64,000 nt of DNA. Origin: Viscum album. Its lineage: Eukaryota > Streptophyta > Magnoliopsida > Santalales > Viscaceae. The notes beneath the pieces were generated by a model. It worked only from the letters and a program-made list of their open reading frames with translations, had not been told where the DNA came from and did no database searches. Made by a program: the position numbers and the translations under genes. How positions within the stretch are numbered: the first letter of the stretch is position 1; every line of letters begins with the position of its first letter. The stretch covers positions 1,709,790,889 to 1,709,854,888 of the forward strand of contig OY728125.1 in assembly GCA_963277665.1 (NCBI GenBank), given 5' to 3'. This document shows, one piece after another, positions 12,966 through 25,770 of this stretch.

Positions 12966-15581
12966 TTTAATTTTACAAGTATCGAACAGTCACACTGGGG
13001 GGTGAATCTGGTGTGACTTATGTTTATTGAATTATTTTTCTCTTTTTAATTCAAACTTCTGTCACTAGTTAAGATGAATAGATCATGCATGAAATACATA
13101 AATAAAATTAAAAATATCTCAAAATATTTTTATAATGTTTGTTACTAAGACCTACATCCTTGCCATGTTGGTTAGACCCCCCCCCCCCCGCAACAAGGAT
13201 TATCCACAATAATATTTTTATCAATTATAATGGTATGAGTAGAAATTGGTTATACACTACAATAATCGATCCTCTACTTGATTATGGTTATACCCCAACC
13301 AATCCAACTCTTCTTCCATGTTTGGTTAGACACACCAACTATTCAAATTTTTATACCCCTAATCTCTAGAGCATACACAACAACTAGTTAGACCCCCTAG
13401 TAACAATCTCATTCTTCTTCTTAGAATATATGATCTGTATATAGGATGATAACTTGATCCAAATATATGAGCTTATTGGATCAAACTAGTTCACTTACAA
13501 TTCGTGTACCTTTGCACTGATACTAGTCTTGGTCAAATAATTATGATCACAATACATAATAACTTACCATATCACCATAGTGCTCGGTCAAAAAAATCTT
13601 CTATTGAAGTCCCAACCCCACTTAACACTAAAAATCTCGGATACCAAATCCTTCCAATAAAATGATACACTAGATTTATTATCAAATCACTACAAACTGA
13701 ATATGAGAAATATATAGCATGTGAATTTCTTCAAATATCACACATGTGTATATTACACTATATTGTCTTCTCAAGGTGTGTACATGTGAATTTATTCATG
13801 CATGCACCATATTAAATTTTTCATTTCATCCTTCACACACCTCACTTACTTTTTATGTATGTATGTGTTCGTATGAATATATATTTAAAAATTAATTAGG
13901 TTGAATACATTCTCCACTAGATGTTTCATTATTTTCACACACACTGTCCACACACACACTATTGGTATCTCAATGTATGAACATTCAAAAATGAATTGAT
14001 CTCCGAATGAACTCCTTACTTCCTTCGTTCATGAAAACTAGAATATCTACATCCCTTATTCCTTGTGTATGTTAATTATTTTCACACAAAAGTTTACCAC
14101 CCACAATAACTAGTGTGAAACTCACTTTTTATGCACATTATGCAGATACACAATTTAACATGTGTATATATTTTTCTATGGGTATGTAAATCTCCCCATC
14201 CACATTATACATCTTAATGCAAGCATTGGAACCTTACACAGGAAAGAAAAGAAAGCATATATTCTTGGTTCATCACACAAACTTTAAAAATCTAGTAAGT
14301 ATATAGAGACCCCATGTGGAATCACAAAACATTTTTCTTCGTGAATCACTTAGAGTGTTCTATGAACATGTCAAGTACTCATGGCCTTATTTTCCTTCAT
14401 GTAAATATAAACAATATATAACCTTTCTCTTTCAAGAAGCAGAGATCACAATATTATTTGTTTCTCTAGAAAAAAGATTTTCTCACAAAATTGTTGACAT
14501 ATTTTATGGGTATAGGCCTTATTATTTATATAAAAAAAGAACCAATCTAGATTATATGCACTTCCTCTATTACGAGACATCGAGAATCACCATCTCAAAA
14601 TTTTATTATTTTTCACACTGTAAATGCCTGGTTTGATCCACATTATATTATAAAACAAATTTTTAATTATTATTTAGACCATATTCTTATTATAAAAATA
14701 ATCATTCAACTATCAGAAGCATGGTTCAAAATTTTTTCAATGTCGATGCATGAAGATGCCAGAGAGCAGTAATCATGGATCATGGTAGAAGATGAGATCA
14801 GATGGGTTTGATGAATTAGAAAATGTAAAGCGTTGATCAGACGGTACATAAAATCAGATGAGTAGATCAGACCAAGGGATTTATTTCTATATTTTTTAAT
14901 CAAAGATACATTACATGCAACATTTCATCCAAAATATAATATTTTTTATATCATCTGATTACTTATAACATATGATTTTGGTTGAGAGATTCTGAAATTA
15001 GTTACCGATCACTCCCTTCTCCTGCTGGAACTGCACCATTTCAGTGTTCGTCATTGCTATTAGGCTTCCTAGCATTATGGCTCAACACTGCCTCTATGCG
15101 CTCATGGTTTCATGCTCCTCCTCCCACTAAGTTTACTCCTGGCTTAGCCTGGGCGAGATCCCTCAACCATGGTTGACCCTTTTAGGTCCCACATAAGGTT
15201 CTGGTCATGCTAGTTAAGACTTCCTTGTGGGTGGGTGATTTTTTTAAGAACCAAATTGTATTATTTATAAAATTCTAAGTAAAATAGGGAAATATAAATC
15301 CTTTTTCAATTTAATTCATAACCTATTTAAAACTCAAAATTCAAATCCACCATTCTCAAAACTACACATCAAACAACATGATGTCCTCCTCATGAAAAAT
15401 AAATATTTTCATGGAATATTTATATACTATTGTAAAAAATGTTCCAATTCAATTAAACTAATAACACATGTCTTTTGAACATAAATATCATCTATTTAAT
15501 TATCACATTTATAACTCATTGAGTTTTCACCTTCTTAATAAATTCAGAATAGTTTCAACATGAATAAGAAATTTAGATTCA
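12966..15581 (-). repeat. 3' LTR of the TR-GAG-like element
   Basis: Aligns by eye with 18709-21318 throughout. Examples are 'AGTAGATCATGCATGAAATA' near 18830 matching 13078 with small changes, the block near 14980 matching 20720, and 'GAACCAAATTGTATT' at 15249 matching 20980. The left end is degenerate (TTTAA instead of TGTAG). It contains a run of 13 C at 13177-13189. Open frames inside (13139-13369, 14316-14636, 14706-14903, 14982-15176) have no domain and are not conserved in the other LTR. Confidence 0.75.
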
Positions 15582-15597
15582 TTAATCTCCCCATTTG
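15582..15597 (-). other. Polypurine tract of the TR-GAG-like element
   Basis: The minus strand reads AAATGGGGAGATTAA directly before the LTR start TGAATC. The G-rich purine run fits the plus-strand primer of an LTR retrotransposon, and its position fixes the 3' LTR boundary. Confidence 0.6.
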
Positions 15598-18500
15598 GAT
15601 TTGTTTTCAGTACCAACTTTCTTTGAAATTCAATGATACCTTCTTCACCTTACAGGCAATGAATCCCAAGATATATTAATGGGAAGGAATTTTCATTTCT
15701 ATAATTTAAATTATAAGAACGTCTTTTTCTTTTCAGAATTTTTTTGTCTAATTTCATTTTATGTAGAATGGAATCACTACTAGAATTGTAAAAAGATAGA
15801 ATTAATCAACTCTAAGTATACATGAACAATTTTTTGTGCAGAATACTTGAGTGATAAAATTTAACATTAATGTTTTCAATAAATATGTATTATGTGATAC
15901 CAATCACTAATTGTTTTTGGAATTTCTCAAAATATTTTTCACTAATCTTCTACATATATCTCATTAAATATATTAAAATCATTCAAGCACAAGAATTTAT
16001 TTCCTTAAATTTCACTTTTCTCATCATGTTATAAATCTCTACCTTTTAGAATTGATTATTCATCTTGAAAATGAGAGAATGTAACCAACATAGCTCAATG
16101 TTTTCAGGATTCAATTTCCAAACATTTGGATTTTAGAATTATAATATGCATACCTCAATAGAAATTCTAATATTCATAAGATATCAAATGATGTATAAAT
16201 ATCTGGTGGTCGATATTCTATGACCCCCCATAATAGATTCCATCATATCATTCTTCATTATGAAGGAAATTTCCCACGAATAAACTTCATGTATCCTCTA
16301 TGATTATTTGAGATGTTAAAAAGAGACAACATGATGCCAATAGTCTTCCATGGTGGACATATCTTAGCTGTAAGATGTTCACATATTTTATCAAATTCAG
16401 GTCTCCCCATAAATATGTACATTACCTTAAATTCCCTATAAAAAACACAATATATATATATATGAATAAGGTGGTTATTCAAGGCTCTTTGTTTAGAGAA
16501 ATAGGTATGAGAGTTGTTTCTCAACAGAACAATCTTCTTAGATGAAAATTATTCTTCACACTTTCTAATAAAGATGTTTAATTTTTCTCTTCTTGTTCCA
16601 ATTCTCTTTCCACTTCCAACTGTTCTGGACATATGATAAAACATTATTTTGGAACATTATTTTTCTTTTCTTTGTCTGTAATCATATTTTTTCTAACACT
16701 ATCAGTCATAGATGATTTTTATTTCTTCTTCAAGAATTATCCTTATCTAGATAATCATGTCATTAATTTTTTATCAAAATGTCTGAACATACTTCACCTT
16801 CCACACACAACTTCAGAATTCAAAAAGTTACCTATTTTATTGATCTTAAAAAACTCTTCATCAGATATGTATTTCAAGAAATACATCTACTTTTTCATTT
16901 GAATTAATCCTTTCTTTGATTTCACGCTTCTTCCTTTAGTGTTTATATTCATGGAAAATTAAATATAGTCCATGATGTAACCTTTATTACTATAATATAA
17001 AAATATTTTCTTTTGAGTGAAACTCTTCAAATAATTATTCAACAAATTATAAGAAATTTTTTGTTTAAAAAACATCTTCTTTTTATCATATTCTAAGGTT
17101 GACATGTCATCATCAGTTCTTACCTACTTCAATTTTTGTTATGGTCGTTTATCTATATCAATAGATTATTTGTGAATTAATCTAATATACCATCACCCAT
17201 CATTACAATGACCACTTATATTGTAATAATCATAGAAATTTTTAAATATATTATATCTGTTCTTGATAAATTGGTTCTATTTCGTTGAGATCTACTTCAG
17301 TTGTGTAGGTTTAAATTTCACTTTAGTTTTGATTCACCTAAATGAAGGAATTATTTAATCATCATTCAATATAATATTGTGCCAAAAAATAACTTCCTAA
17401 TTCCCAAACTTCTATAAAAACCAATATGATCCAATAAATCTTGAATTCATCTTTTTCTCCTATGAAAAATTATGAATATATTTTAAATTTTTAGGTTTAT
17501 GGTTATCATATTTCTTTTTATATGCTTTATTTAGAGAATAAGAATATATGAACTTATTTATATCCATCTTTGAAGATGTTTCGGATTCCTGAGTTTTCTA
17601 TTCACCAATGTTTTTGAAAATTTAAATGTTGAATCTGTACTAATCAACAAAAAAAATTAGCACACAAAAATATATTAGGAAAAAGGGTTTACTTATTTAA
17701 TGATAATGTAATATCTATATCCTTTCATAATATCAATCTCATCTTTCCATTAGATTTATTATTTTATTAAGTAGGACTCTTATCAGATAAATTGTTGTCA
17801 ATACTTATTTTCTTAACAAATTTTGAAGTTGAAGCTTGTGTCTCTTCCATATTTCTCAGTTTAAATTCTTATTTTAAACACTTTATATTGAGATTAATCT
17901 TCTTATCTTCAGAATGTTTCATAATTTATTCCTTCTGAATCTATGTCTTCTAAATCTCATCTTAATGCATCTGATTTTCCTTTAATAAAAAATTTAAAGC
18001 TCCTTGATTTTTTCAACTATATCATTCATCTAATAATATTTTACATTCATAGATGCATTATGTAGAATTTCAAGTGCATGGATATCTTTTTAAAAAACTA
18101 ATTAAAAAACCTATTTTCCACAAATATTACTTTTCAATTTTTCTATAGGTCCTATGTATCTTTCTTTGAAAAGAGTAATTTTTTCTTATTTTTTATTTCA
18201 CAATTTTTGGGAGAGTGTTGGATATTCAAACCATTTTAGTCAAAGCTTATTCCATAGAATTTTCATCTTCTTCTAGCTGTAATTTTTTATCGCGTAGTTC
18301 CTTGAATAATATAGTCATACATGTGACCACTTCTTAGGTAACTTTATACATATGATTTCTAATTTCTGAATTGATCATATCACTATCAAATAATAAACTT
18401 GACTCATCATAATCATAATCAATTGATCCCACTAAACAGTTAACACTATGAGTTCCTTCATCTATTAGTTGATCTTCATTTATCTTTAAATTATTATCCA

Positions 18501-18693
18501 TATTCTTCGCCACTATTTTATTCTCGTTTTTCTATTTCCTGACTGATACTTCAATATTTATAACATCAAGAGTAGAGATAGGCTTTTCAATCTAAAGATA
18601 TTTTGAATTTTCTTAAAACTAAAATTTTCACCTCATATGATATTGATAAAAACCGTTGGATAAGTTTAATATAACCAATCAGAGGATGAATAT
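15598..18693 (-). pseudogene. gag relic with zinc knuckle
   Basis: Read on the minus strand, 18520-18290 encodes a long acidic stretch (many Asp, Glu and Ser, with 'DYDYDESSLLFDSD'), broken by a few stops. At 17234-17193 the frame reads YDYYNISGHCNDG-stop-WY. This keeps C-x2-C-x4-H-x4-C spacing exactly, with the three Cys codons changed to Tyr, Tyr and stop. The following WYIRLIHK recalls the 'C-W-x-L-H-P' tail seen after some plant gag knuckles. The rest (16258-16524 open frame, 16633-16902 on the other strand) shows no pol motif. Function when intact: RNA binding in the capsid-like particle. Confidence 0.55.
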
Positions 18694-18706
18694 GCTCTGA
18701 TAACAA
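18694..18706 (-). other. Primer-binding site (initiator tRNA-Met)
   Basis: The minus strand reads TTGTTATCAGAGC, one change from TTGGTATCAGAGC, the complement of the initiator tRNA-Met 3' end. It lies two bases inside the internal end of the 5' LTR, which sets the element's minus orientation. Confidence 0.8.
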
Positions 18707-18708
18707 TT

Positions 18709-21318
18709 GTAGTGTCTGAGGATCGTGAAGTGACATTGCGAGGGGGTGAATTAGATGAGACTTATTTTTATAGAATTTTTTTCCAAATTTTAATTCAAAC
18801 CTTTGTCACCAGTTAATATGAGTAGATCATGCATGAAATATATAAATTAAATGAAACCTAGAACACAATAGTTTTACTAGGTTCAGTACTATTTCCTATA
18901 TCACTACTGTGTTTTTTAGACCCCCAACATATATTGTTGACTATAATATTTTTTTCAATTACAATGGTTTATGAAGAAAGTGGTTATACACCCCAATAAT
19001 CAATCCTCATATTGATTCTGGTCATACCTCCTTAAAATCCAACTCTTCTTCCTCGGTTGGTAAGACACCCCAACTATTCGACTAGATATATCCCCTAATC
19101 CTTAGATCCTTTATAGAAATTTTTTAGACTACTAGTCACATATTTCTTATTTTTTCAGAATATTTAATCAATAGTTAGGTTGATCAACAGATCTTCCTCC
19201 ATGAGCTTGCAGGATCAAACTGGATCATGTACAAATCAATTAAATTTTCAATGATTTTGGTCTTTCTCATGTAATTTTGGTCACTTTATGTAATCACTTA
19301 CCTCAGTAAAACACACCTCCGGAAAAAAAGTATTTCTTCTTTTGAAGGCCCTACCTCACTTATCACTAAAAAACTCAGATACAAAAGTATTCAGATAAAA
19401 TTATACATCACCTTCATTCTCAAATCACTACACACTAGATATGAAAAATATATTACTTTTAAATTTATTTAAACTTTACACATGTGTATAGTACACTGTA
19501 TGGATTTCATAGGGATTGTACATATGCATTCATGAATGCATACACCACATTAAATTTTTCTTTTCAACCTTCACTTACCACACATACTTATTTTTTATTC
19601 TTTTTTTTCATATGCATATATATTTATATATGCATTAGGGTTTAATTATTCTCCACTTACTTCTTCATTATTTGAACACAATAAACATTTGTTTCTCAAT
19701 GTATGAACATTCACAAATTTATTGAACTCAAAATAAACTACTTAATTATATTATTAATTAAAACCAAAATGTCCACATCCCTTTTTCCCTGATCATTCCA
19801 ATGCATTGCACATAATAGTATAGGACCCACGAGACATTGCGTGCAACTCAATTTTTATAAAAATTATTCACACACATAATTTTACATGCATAGGTATTCT
19901 CTCATGGATGTGTAGATCTCACTATTCATGATATGTTACATAATTCATGGATTGGAACCTTCATCATGAAAAACAAGAAAGCATGGATTCTTGGTTTGTC
20001 ATGAAAACCTAGAAGATCTTTTAACGATATTGAGCTCCCAAGTGGCTTTTTATAACTTTTTTCTTCATGAAGCACCTAGAGTGAACTTTGTATAGGTCAA
20101 GTAATAATGACCTTCATCTCATTCATGAAAATTAAAATATTTCATAACCTTTCCCGTTCATAAACCAAAGATATCATGATTCTATGTTTCTTTATAAACA
20201 ATTGTTTATCGAAAAAATGATTTAAATAGTTTATGGGTGTAGGCCACGGTATTAATAAACCACAATGAACTAACCTAGATTTTATGAACTCTCTATGTTC
20301 CAGAACATTTAGAATCTCTTTCTTGAAATTATAATCTTCTTCACACCATAAAATCTCAATTGTATAATAATTCTATTTTGAAAATAGAGTTTCATTATTT
20401 TTTTGATCATATAATAATCATTAGAATAATCAAACAATAATTAGAGCCACAGTTAGATATTTTTTCAACGTCGATTCTTGAAGATATTGGTGACCAGCAC
20501 TCACGGCATGAGGTAGAAGATAAGATAAGATGGAATTGATGAAGAATAAAACATAATGATATGACTAGATGATTTATAAAATCAGATGAGAAGATTGGAT
20601 GGTGGTAGTTATTTCCACATTTTAAGTGGAGTAACTATACAAACAATATTGCATCCCACAATGAATCATCCATATAACTAATGCTTCTTTATAATATAGG
20701 ATGCATGATGAGAAATTCAAAAATAAGTTACCGACCGCTCCCTTCTTCATCTAGCACCACATTGCGTTGGTTTCTGCCTGGGCCACCATGATACCTCGAA
20801 TGATGGCTCTAGATTTCCTATATGAGATATGAGGGTGTGTTCCTCTACCCAATATGTTTCCTCCTTGCTTGACATGGGCTGGTTCCTTCAGTTTTGGTTA
20901 ACCCTTTGGGGTCCCACATTAGGCTCTAGTCAAGTTGGGTAAGGGATACTTGTGGGTTGGAAATTTTTTTGATTAAGAACCAAATTGTATTCTTAGAAAA
21001 TGTATATGTAAAATAGGGAAATATAAATCCTTCTTCAAATTAATTTCAAACTAACGTAATACTCAAAACCCAAATCCCCCATTTTTATAATTATACCTTA
21101 AACAACCTGAAATCAGTATAATGTAAAATAAATCTCTTTACATGGAATCTTCTTAACCTATTGTAAACAATGTCTCAATTCAATTCAACCAATGAAACAT
21201 GTCTTTGGAACTTAAATATCATCTTTGAAATCGTCATATTTATAAGTCATTGACTTTTTTTATCTTCTTAAGAAATTGGAAAGAATCTCAACATCAAAAA
21301 AACTATTTGGATTATTCA
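18709..21318 (-). repeat. 5' LTR of the TR-GAG-like element
   Basis: The plus strand starts TGTAGTGTCTGAGG and ends CTATTTGGATTATTCA; read on minus this gives the canonical TG...CA ends. Length matches the other LTR within about 6 bp despite many substitutions. No coding sequence. Confidence 0.8.
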
Positions 21319-23620
21319 TCCACCATATCCTCTATCCACCATTTCATATCTTCAATTTGTGGTGTCTCATAAAGGAAGTGATGTTTACATGGATATTACT
21401 CGACAAAAGTTATATTTTTTTGTTGATAATTTTATGATACTGATAATTTAGAAGAAGAATATGATAAGGAAGCGAAAAAATAATTGAATTTCAGAGATGA
21501 TTCTAAGACCACTCTTGTGAGGTTCAAATGACCTTCAAACCATCCTCCATAGTTGGTAGCATCGCCGACCGAAGGCATTATATGCTTCATATAGTTTTAT
21601 TTGTCAATTATTACACATAGTAATAAATTTCCAGAAATTATTGGTGGCATGAATAAAATTATGGATGAAGTTGTTCCATATATTGGAAGAGATTTTGAAA
21701 ACAAATACGAAATGAAAAATTTGACAAAGTAGTATCACATTGAAATAAATTTTAGTTATTTTATAGAAGAGTTAAATAGATCACATTATTTTATTTGGTG
21801 TGAAAAATATGATTCATATTGTTATATGCAATTAAGATTTATAATTGATAGAAATTTTCACTATTGTATAATTAACATATTTACACCACAAACATATGTG
21901 AACCCAAGTCTGTCATAGGATAACTCTTCATTATATTTTGAATTCATTTCAGCTATTATTTCTAGAATAATAAGGCAATGTTAATATATTCCCATTGTTC
22001 TGGTGGGGGAGATAATCAAAAAGATTTTGGGTATCAATTATTATACTTGAATGCATGTGTTTCATGGAAAAATGATATTATAAAAGATTATGGTGACAAA
22101 GATGACTCTTATCAGATTTTACAATAACTTATGAATCTTGTACACCAAAAAATCAAGTAATATATCTATTACATATTATTAAATATGTTTACCAACACAA
22201 CTAAGTTGATCAGTTTAAAATATTTTGTCTGATAGATTATTTGGTATATTTTTACCATGTGTGAATAATTTTATGAATTGAAAGAAGTTTATAATTATTG
22301 ATTTCAAATTCTCATATAGAATGTATACTAGAAATTTATTTATTACTCGCACAAAATATGGGAATTGAGTCCCTCTTCATTTGGTATTTTTTATTATTAA
22401 AAAAGAGAACTTATCATATTAGAGATAGTTCCTAGCTTGCAATAGAGAATTTATAACCAGCACAGAAGTGATTTTTCAAATTTTAGATCATTATCGAGTA
22501 ATTATGGAGGCAGTAAAATCATAGGGTTTTCCATGGAGACAACCCTATGCCGCTGATCGATGCTATATTAAACACATTTTTAGAAAATTTTGAATGAACC
22601 TCAATGATGATCCAATGAATAAATAAATCAAAAAAATTGGTATGAATTACATTTTTTTGGGAAAAATAGTTGTCACACTTATTTTCATATGTGTTTAGAT
22701 TAGTTAATGTTTGTTATTATAAACGTCTTAACAATAATGAATGTAGTAGAATCTCAAATATAATCATAGAGCTAATCCATAATATTTTCATTACATGGGG
22801 AAAATTATAAAGCATAAATGGATGTTGGTGTATGATTAAGGGAAGATATATGGACATATGTGAACCAACACTAAAAATGTATAGATGGAGTTTTCAAGGG
22901 AGTCCAAATATTACTAATCATAGGTAATTAATAATATTATATTAGATATTAATTAGAAAACCCACAAATATAATATAATATTAGTATAATGTTTTAAAAG
23001 TAAGTTTCATGTTTAGTATAAGAGACATTTTAACGTATTGTAAATTATTTTGTGGAATGATAAATTCAATATGTATAGAGTTTGAACAAGGGTATGTGAT
23101 ATGGTAAAAATTTCTAATGTGTTATTTATAGAGTTATTCAGTAGGATGAAACATTTAAGGTTCATTTATTTGATTGTGCCTAACATACATTTAATGTCGC
23201 ATAGCCCTGTGATCCTATGACATGTAAAAGTGGTCTTTTGATTATCATTTTACTAGAGTAGTGTTACAATGATTATGGTAACTTTTCATCACTATTGTAT
23301 GCTTAAAAACCTGTAATCCTATCATGTTATTCAATACACATATCTTGGGATTTGTTTATTGATCCAGTCTATTGACTAGATAGTGTTAGAGTTTTTTATA
23401 TTTCTCTATGGATGCTTAAGGGATATCAAAATTTCATTCTCTCTGATGGAGAGTTCACGCATCTACTAAACATGACCAATAAAAAAAAGAAGGCTAATGT
23501 AAACCCATATATGAATTGATATGGATTGACCCCGTGAAAGAGAACCTATAGGGAGGTGAATATTATACAGCTTAGAAGGCCACATGTTGAGATGTTTCCC
23601 TAGATGTATATGGTAGTTAT
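21319..23620 (+). pseudogene. MULE (mudrA-type) transposase, broken
   Basis: Decayed but ordered motifs of a plant MULE transposase are readable in three frames. Near 22473 'FQILDHYRVIMEAV' fits the 'I-S-D-R-H-x-G-I-x-x-A' block of the DDE domain. At 22534-22590 'WRQPYAADRCYIKHIFRKF' fits the 'W-x-P-x-A-x-H-R-x-C-x-R-H-x-x-x-N-F' block. At 23359 'IDPVY-LDSV', then 'NKKKKANVNPYMN' near 23480, fit the C-terminal 'DPVY...PNxxMRRxKGRPxSTRxRNEM' region. The knuckle-like 'SLEGHMLRCFP' near 23575 follows, as in this family. Many stops and frameshifts make it dead. The N-terminal part lies before 12966, beyond the LTR insertion. The PMD pseudogene follows on the same strand. Confidence 0.75.
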
Positions 23621-24601
23621 CTAATAGTAAAAATGATTGATGTACTCTTTCAATTAAAGTAAAAAAATTTACATGAAATAATTTTTTTAACTATCATCAT
23701 TTGTTGGTTAGAGTGGAATACCCATGAAGGGGTTGATTTCAATTTTCAAATAATTAATTTTATTATAAAAAATTAAAACAAAAATCCCCAACTAATAAAA
23801 AATTCTAGTTAAATAAAATTGTATAATTATATAATTTTATATTTCAAAAATGTTATAAATAGTTTAATTAGAACTCAGTTAAAAAAAGTTTGAAAACTCT
23901 TTATAAATTTTGAAAATAATTTTCTTATATCAAACACATTATGTAAGACACAAATTAAATCCAACTATCAATGTAATCTTTTATTATTAGTCTAAAAACA
24001 AATATTGGTTTGGATTAAAAACAAGTGAAATGAAAAAATAGAGGAGAAAAACATATCAAAATATAATATAAAAAAATTAAATAAATGATTGACGCAAATA
24101 CTTTTTGTAAGAGATGATATATGTGAATAAGATAAAGAGTTCAAAAATGTTATTATTTTTATAGATTGTTTCATAAAATAGTGTATTTTGGAGAGTTTAA
24201 AATGAATCCTCTGTGTATTATAGGTGCTTGTCTTTATTTCTATGTTGTTATTTATAAGAATATATCTCTTTTTTCAATAGAATACATTTCACATAAAAAT
24301 AAATCTATCTCAAAGTACAAATGTGTTCACTTGAAATAACATACTTCATTATTAAAAAAACGAATTAGAAAATTAAAAAACCTTTTATATGAAATCATAA
24401 AACAAAGTATGTGTTAAATAGATGTCTTTATTAATGTATTATTGTTTATAAATTCTTATAGATTGGCCTCTATTATCTTCCTAGGATCCACAGGTTTCAC
24501 GCAATGTGTTCGAACCATGAACTCTTACACATTTTACTCTTCAGATAACACATTATTTTCACCATGATTCACCTCCAACAACCATTATTCCATATATAAG
24601 A
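23621..24601. other. Spacer between transposase and PMD pseudogenes
   Basis: AT-rich, no recognisable gene. The minus open frame 23992-24174 has no domain. The last 120 bp may hold the decayed N-terminus of the PMD protein, but no motif is clear. Confidence 0.4.
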
Positions 24602-25770
24602 TGCGCTAGAGTTTATGGAGTCTCCATGTGTGACTTCACGATTATTTCTCACCATTTTATTAATACACTATTTGAAATATAACAACCGAATACATAGAAA
24701 ATTCAACTCTCTATGGGGGATTTTACCTTTACTTTAGAGGTTGTGGCTTACATGCTTAGTCTATCCCTCCATGGATAGGTAGTTATAGGAGCCACTATTG
24801 GTGACTGGTGTTTTTCCATACATCAGCTACTAGGTGTTGATGTCATCAACATACCACATGTATTCCTAGGATCCCAATTGTACATGAGATGGATTCATGA
24901 TAATTGCATCGTCATTCATGATGATGCAGATAAGGACATACTTATTTAGAAAATATATGTATACATTATGTGATTGATCAGAGGAATGTTGTGTGTTGAC
25001 CAATCAACCATCTTAGTACACATGATGTATCTACCATTGAGAATCTTGACCATATGTATAGATATTGTTGGGGTTCCTCTGAATTATCAAATATGTATAT
25101 ATGTCTCTATACTAGTTTTCAAGTTGATGGGAAGCTAATTATAGGGTGTATGGATTTGATATATATTTGGTCCTGGGAGAATTTTCCATGCATCACTCCT
25201 AGAGTTATTTCACCACATATGCACCACTTATTTTAGTACTATCCTTAGGGACGATGGTATGATTACATCATTAATATATCTAATTTTATAAATTTATTAA
25301 TTTCATTTATAAACAAACCATATATTACATTTTTAACCATATGGATTAAGGATTACAAATATTCACATACATAGAGACATAGTTTCAATTACTTTGTTTA
25401 GATATTTGATTTTATATTTACTACTGACTTAAGTTAAACATTTACTTTCTTATAGGAAGATTACTTTTTCTATTAATTTTTAAAGATATTGAAATTTATT
25501 CTTGGTAACATTTTTTATAATTTATAAATTCTTTTTTAATTTGGAATTTTTGGTTTCATGCACTAAATATACAAGATTTTTCTATGAATCGCTTCTACTG
25601 TACTGCACATGTATGGATAAAGATCATGGTGTTGTGGTTCCACTCATCTACATCCACATTATTGAGTTGAACCTACCAGACTGATTTATTTTATTTATTT
25701 CTGTATAAATCATATACCCTTTTCATCATTATAGGATGGTTGGTTTCATTCCATTAATCTTATACGTAAA
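24602..25770 (+). pseudogene. Plant mobile domain (PMD, MAIN-like/aminotransferase-like) gene, broken
   Basis: PMD landmarks appear in the right order in shifting frames. 'CARVYGVS' at 24602 corresponds to 'G-F-Y-G-V'. 'MGDFTFTLEVVAYMLSLSLHG' spans about 24715-24775 (family 'GExTITLxDVAxxLGLPxxG'), then 'DWCF' and 'LLGVDVIN' at 24823. 'VHMMYLPL' lies at 25017, a 'CWGSSELSNMYICLY' block at 25066, and 'IYIWSWENFP' at 25160 (family 'LxxWxWERxP'). 'CTKYTRFFYES' is near 25555 and 'VVVPLIYIHIIELNLPD' ends at 25682. An AT-rich gap at 25237-25500 may be a former intron. In-frame stops and frameshifts show it is dead. Such PMD genes are known both as host genes (MAIN family) and inside MULE or Ty3 elements. 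The adjacent transposase relic favours the MULE origin here. Confidence 0.8.

Larger units (their letters stand above)
12966..21318 (-). mobile_element. LTR retrotransposon with gag relic and no visible pol (TR-GAG-like)
   Basis: Two direct LTRs of about 2616 bp (12966-15581) and 2610 bp (18709-21318) flank an internal region of about 3.1 kb. On the minus strand the right LTR begins TGAAT and ends CTACA. A primer-binding site for initiator tRNA-Met follows it, and a G-rich polypurine tract precedes the left LTR. A 5-bp target duplication is suggested: TCCAT/TTCCA on the left and TCCAC on the right. The internal part keeps an acidic region and a zinc-knuckle relic, but I see no protease, integrase, reverse transcriptase or RNase H. 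Size and content match the TR-GAG class of non-autonomous elements. It inserted into a MULE transposase gene. The LTRs are clearly diverged, so it is old. Confidence 0.75.

Noticed and set aside
13177..13189. Run of 13 C (and 11 C at 7703-7713) as a functional signal
   Set aside because: Homopolymers of this kind are common in decayed repeats and are prone to sequencing error; the matching position in the other LTR has only a short C run.
16633..16902. 89-codon plus-strand open frame
   Set aside because: It lies antisense within the gag-bearing element interior and is Phe/Leu/Ile-rich from T-rich sequence, with no motif.
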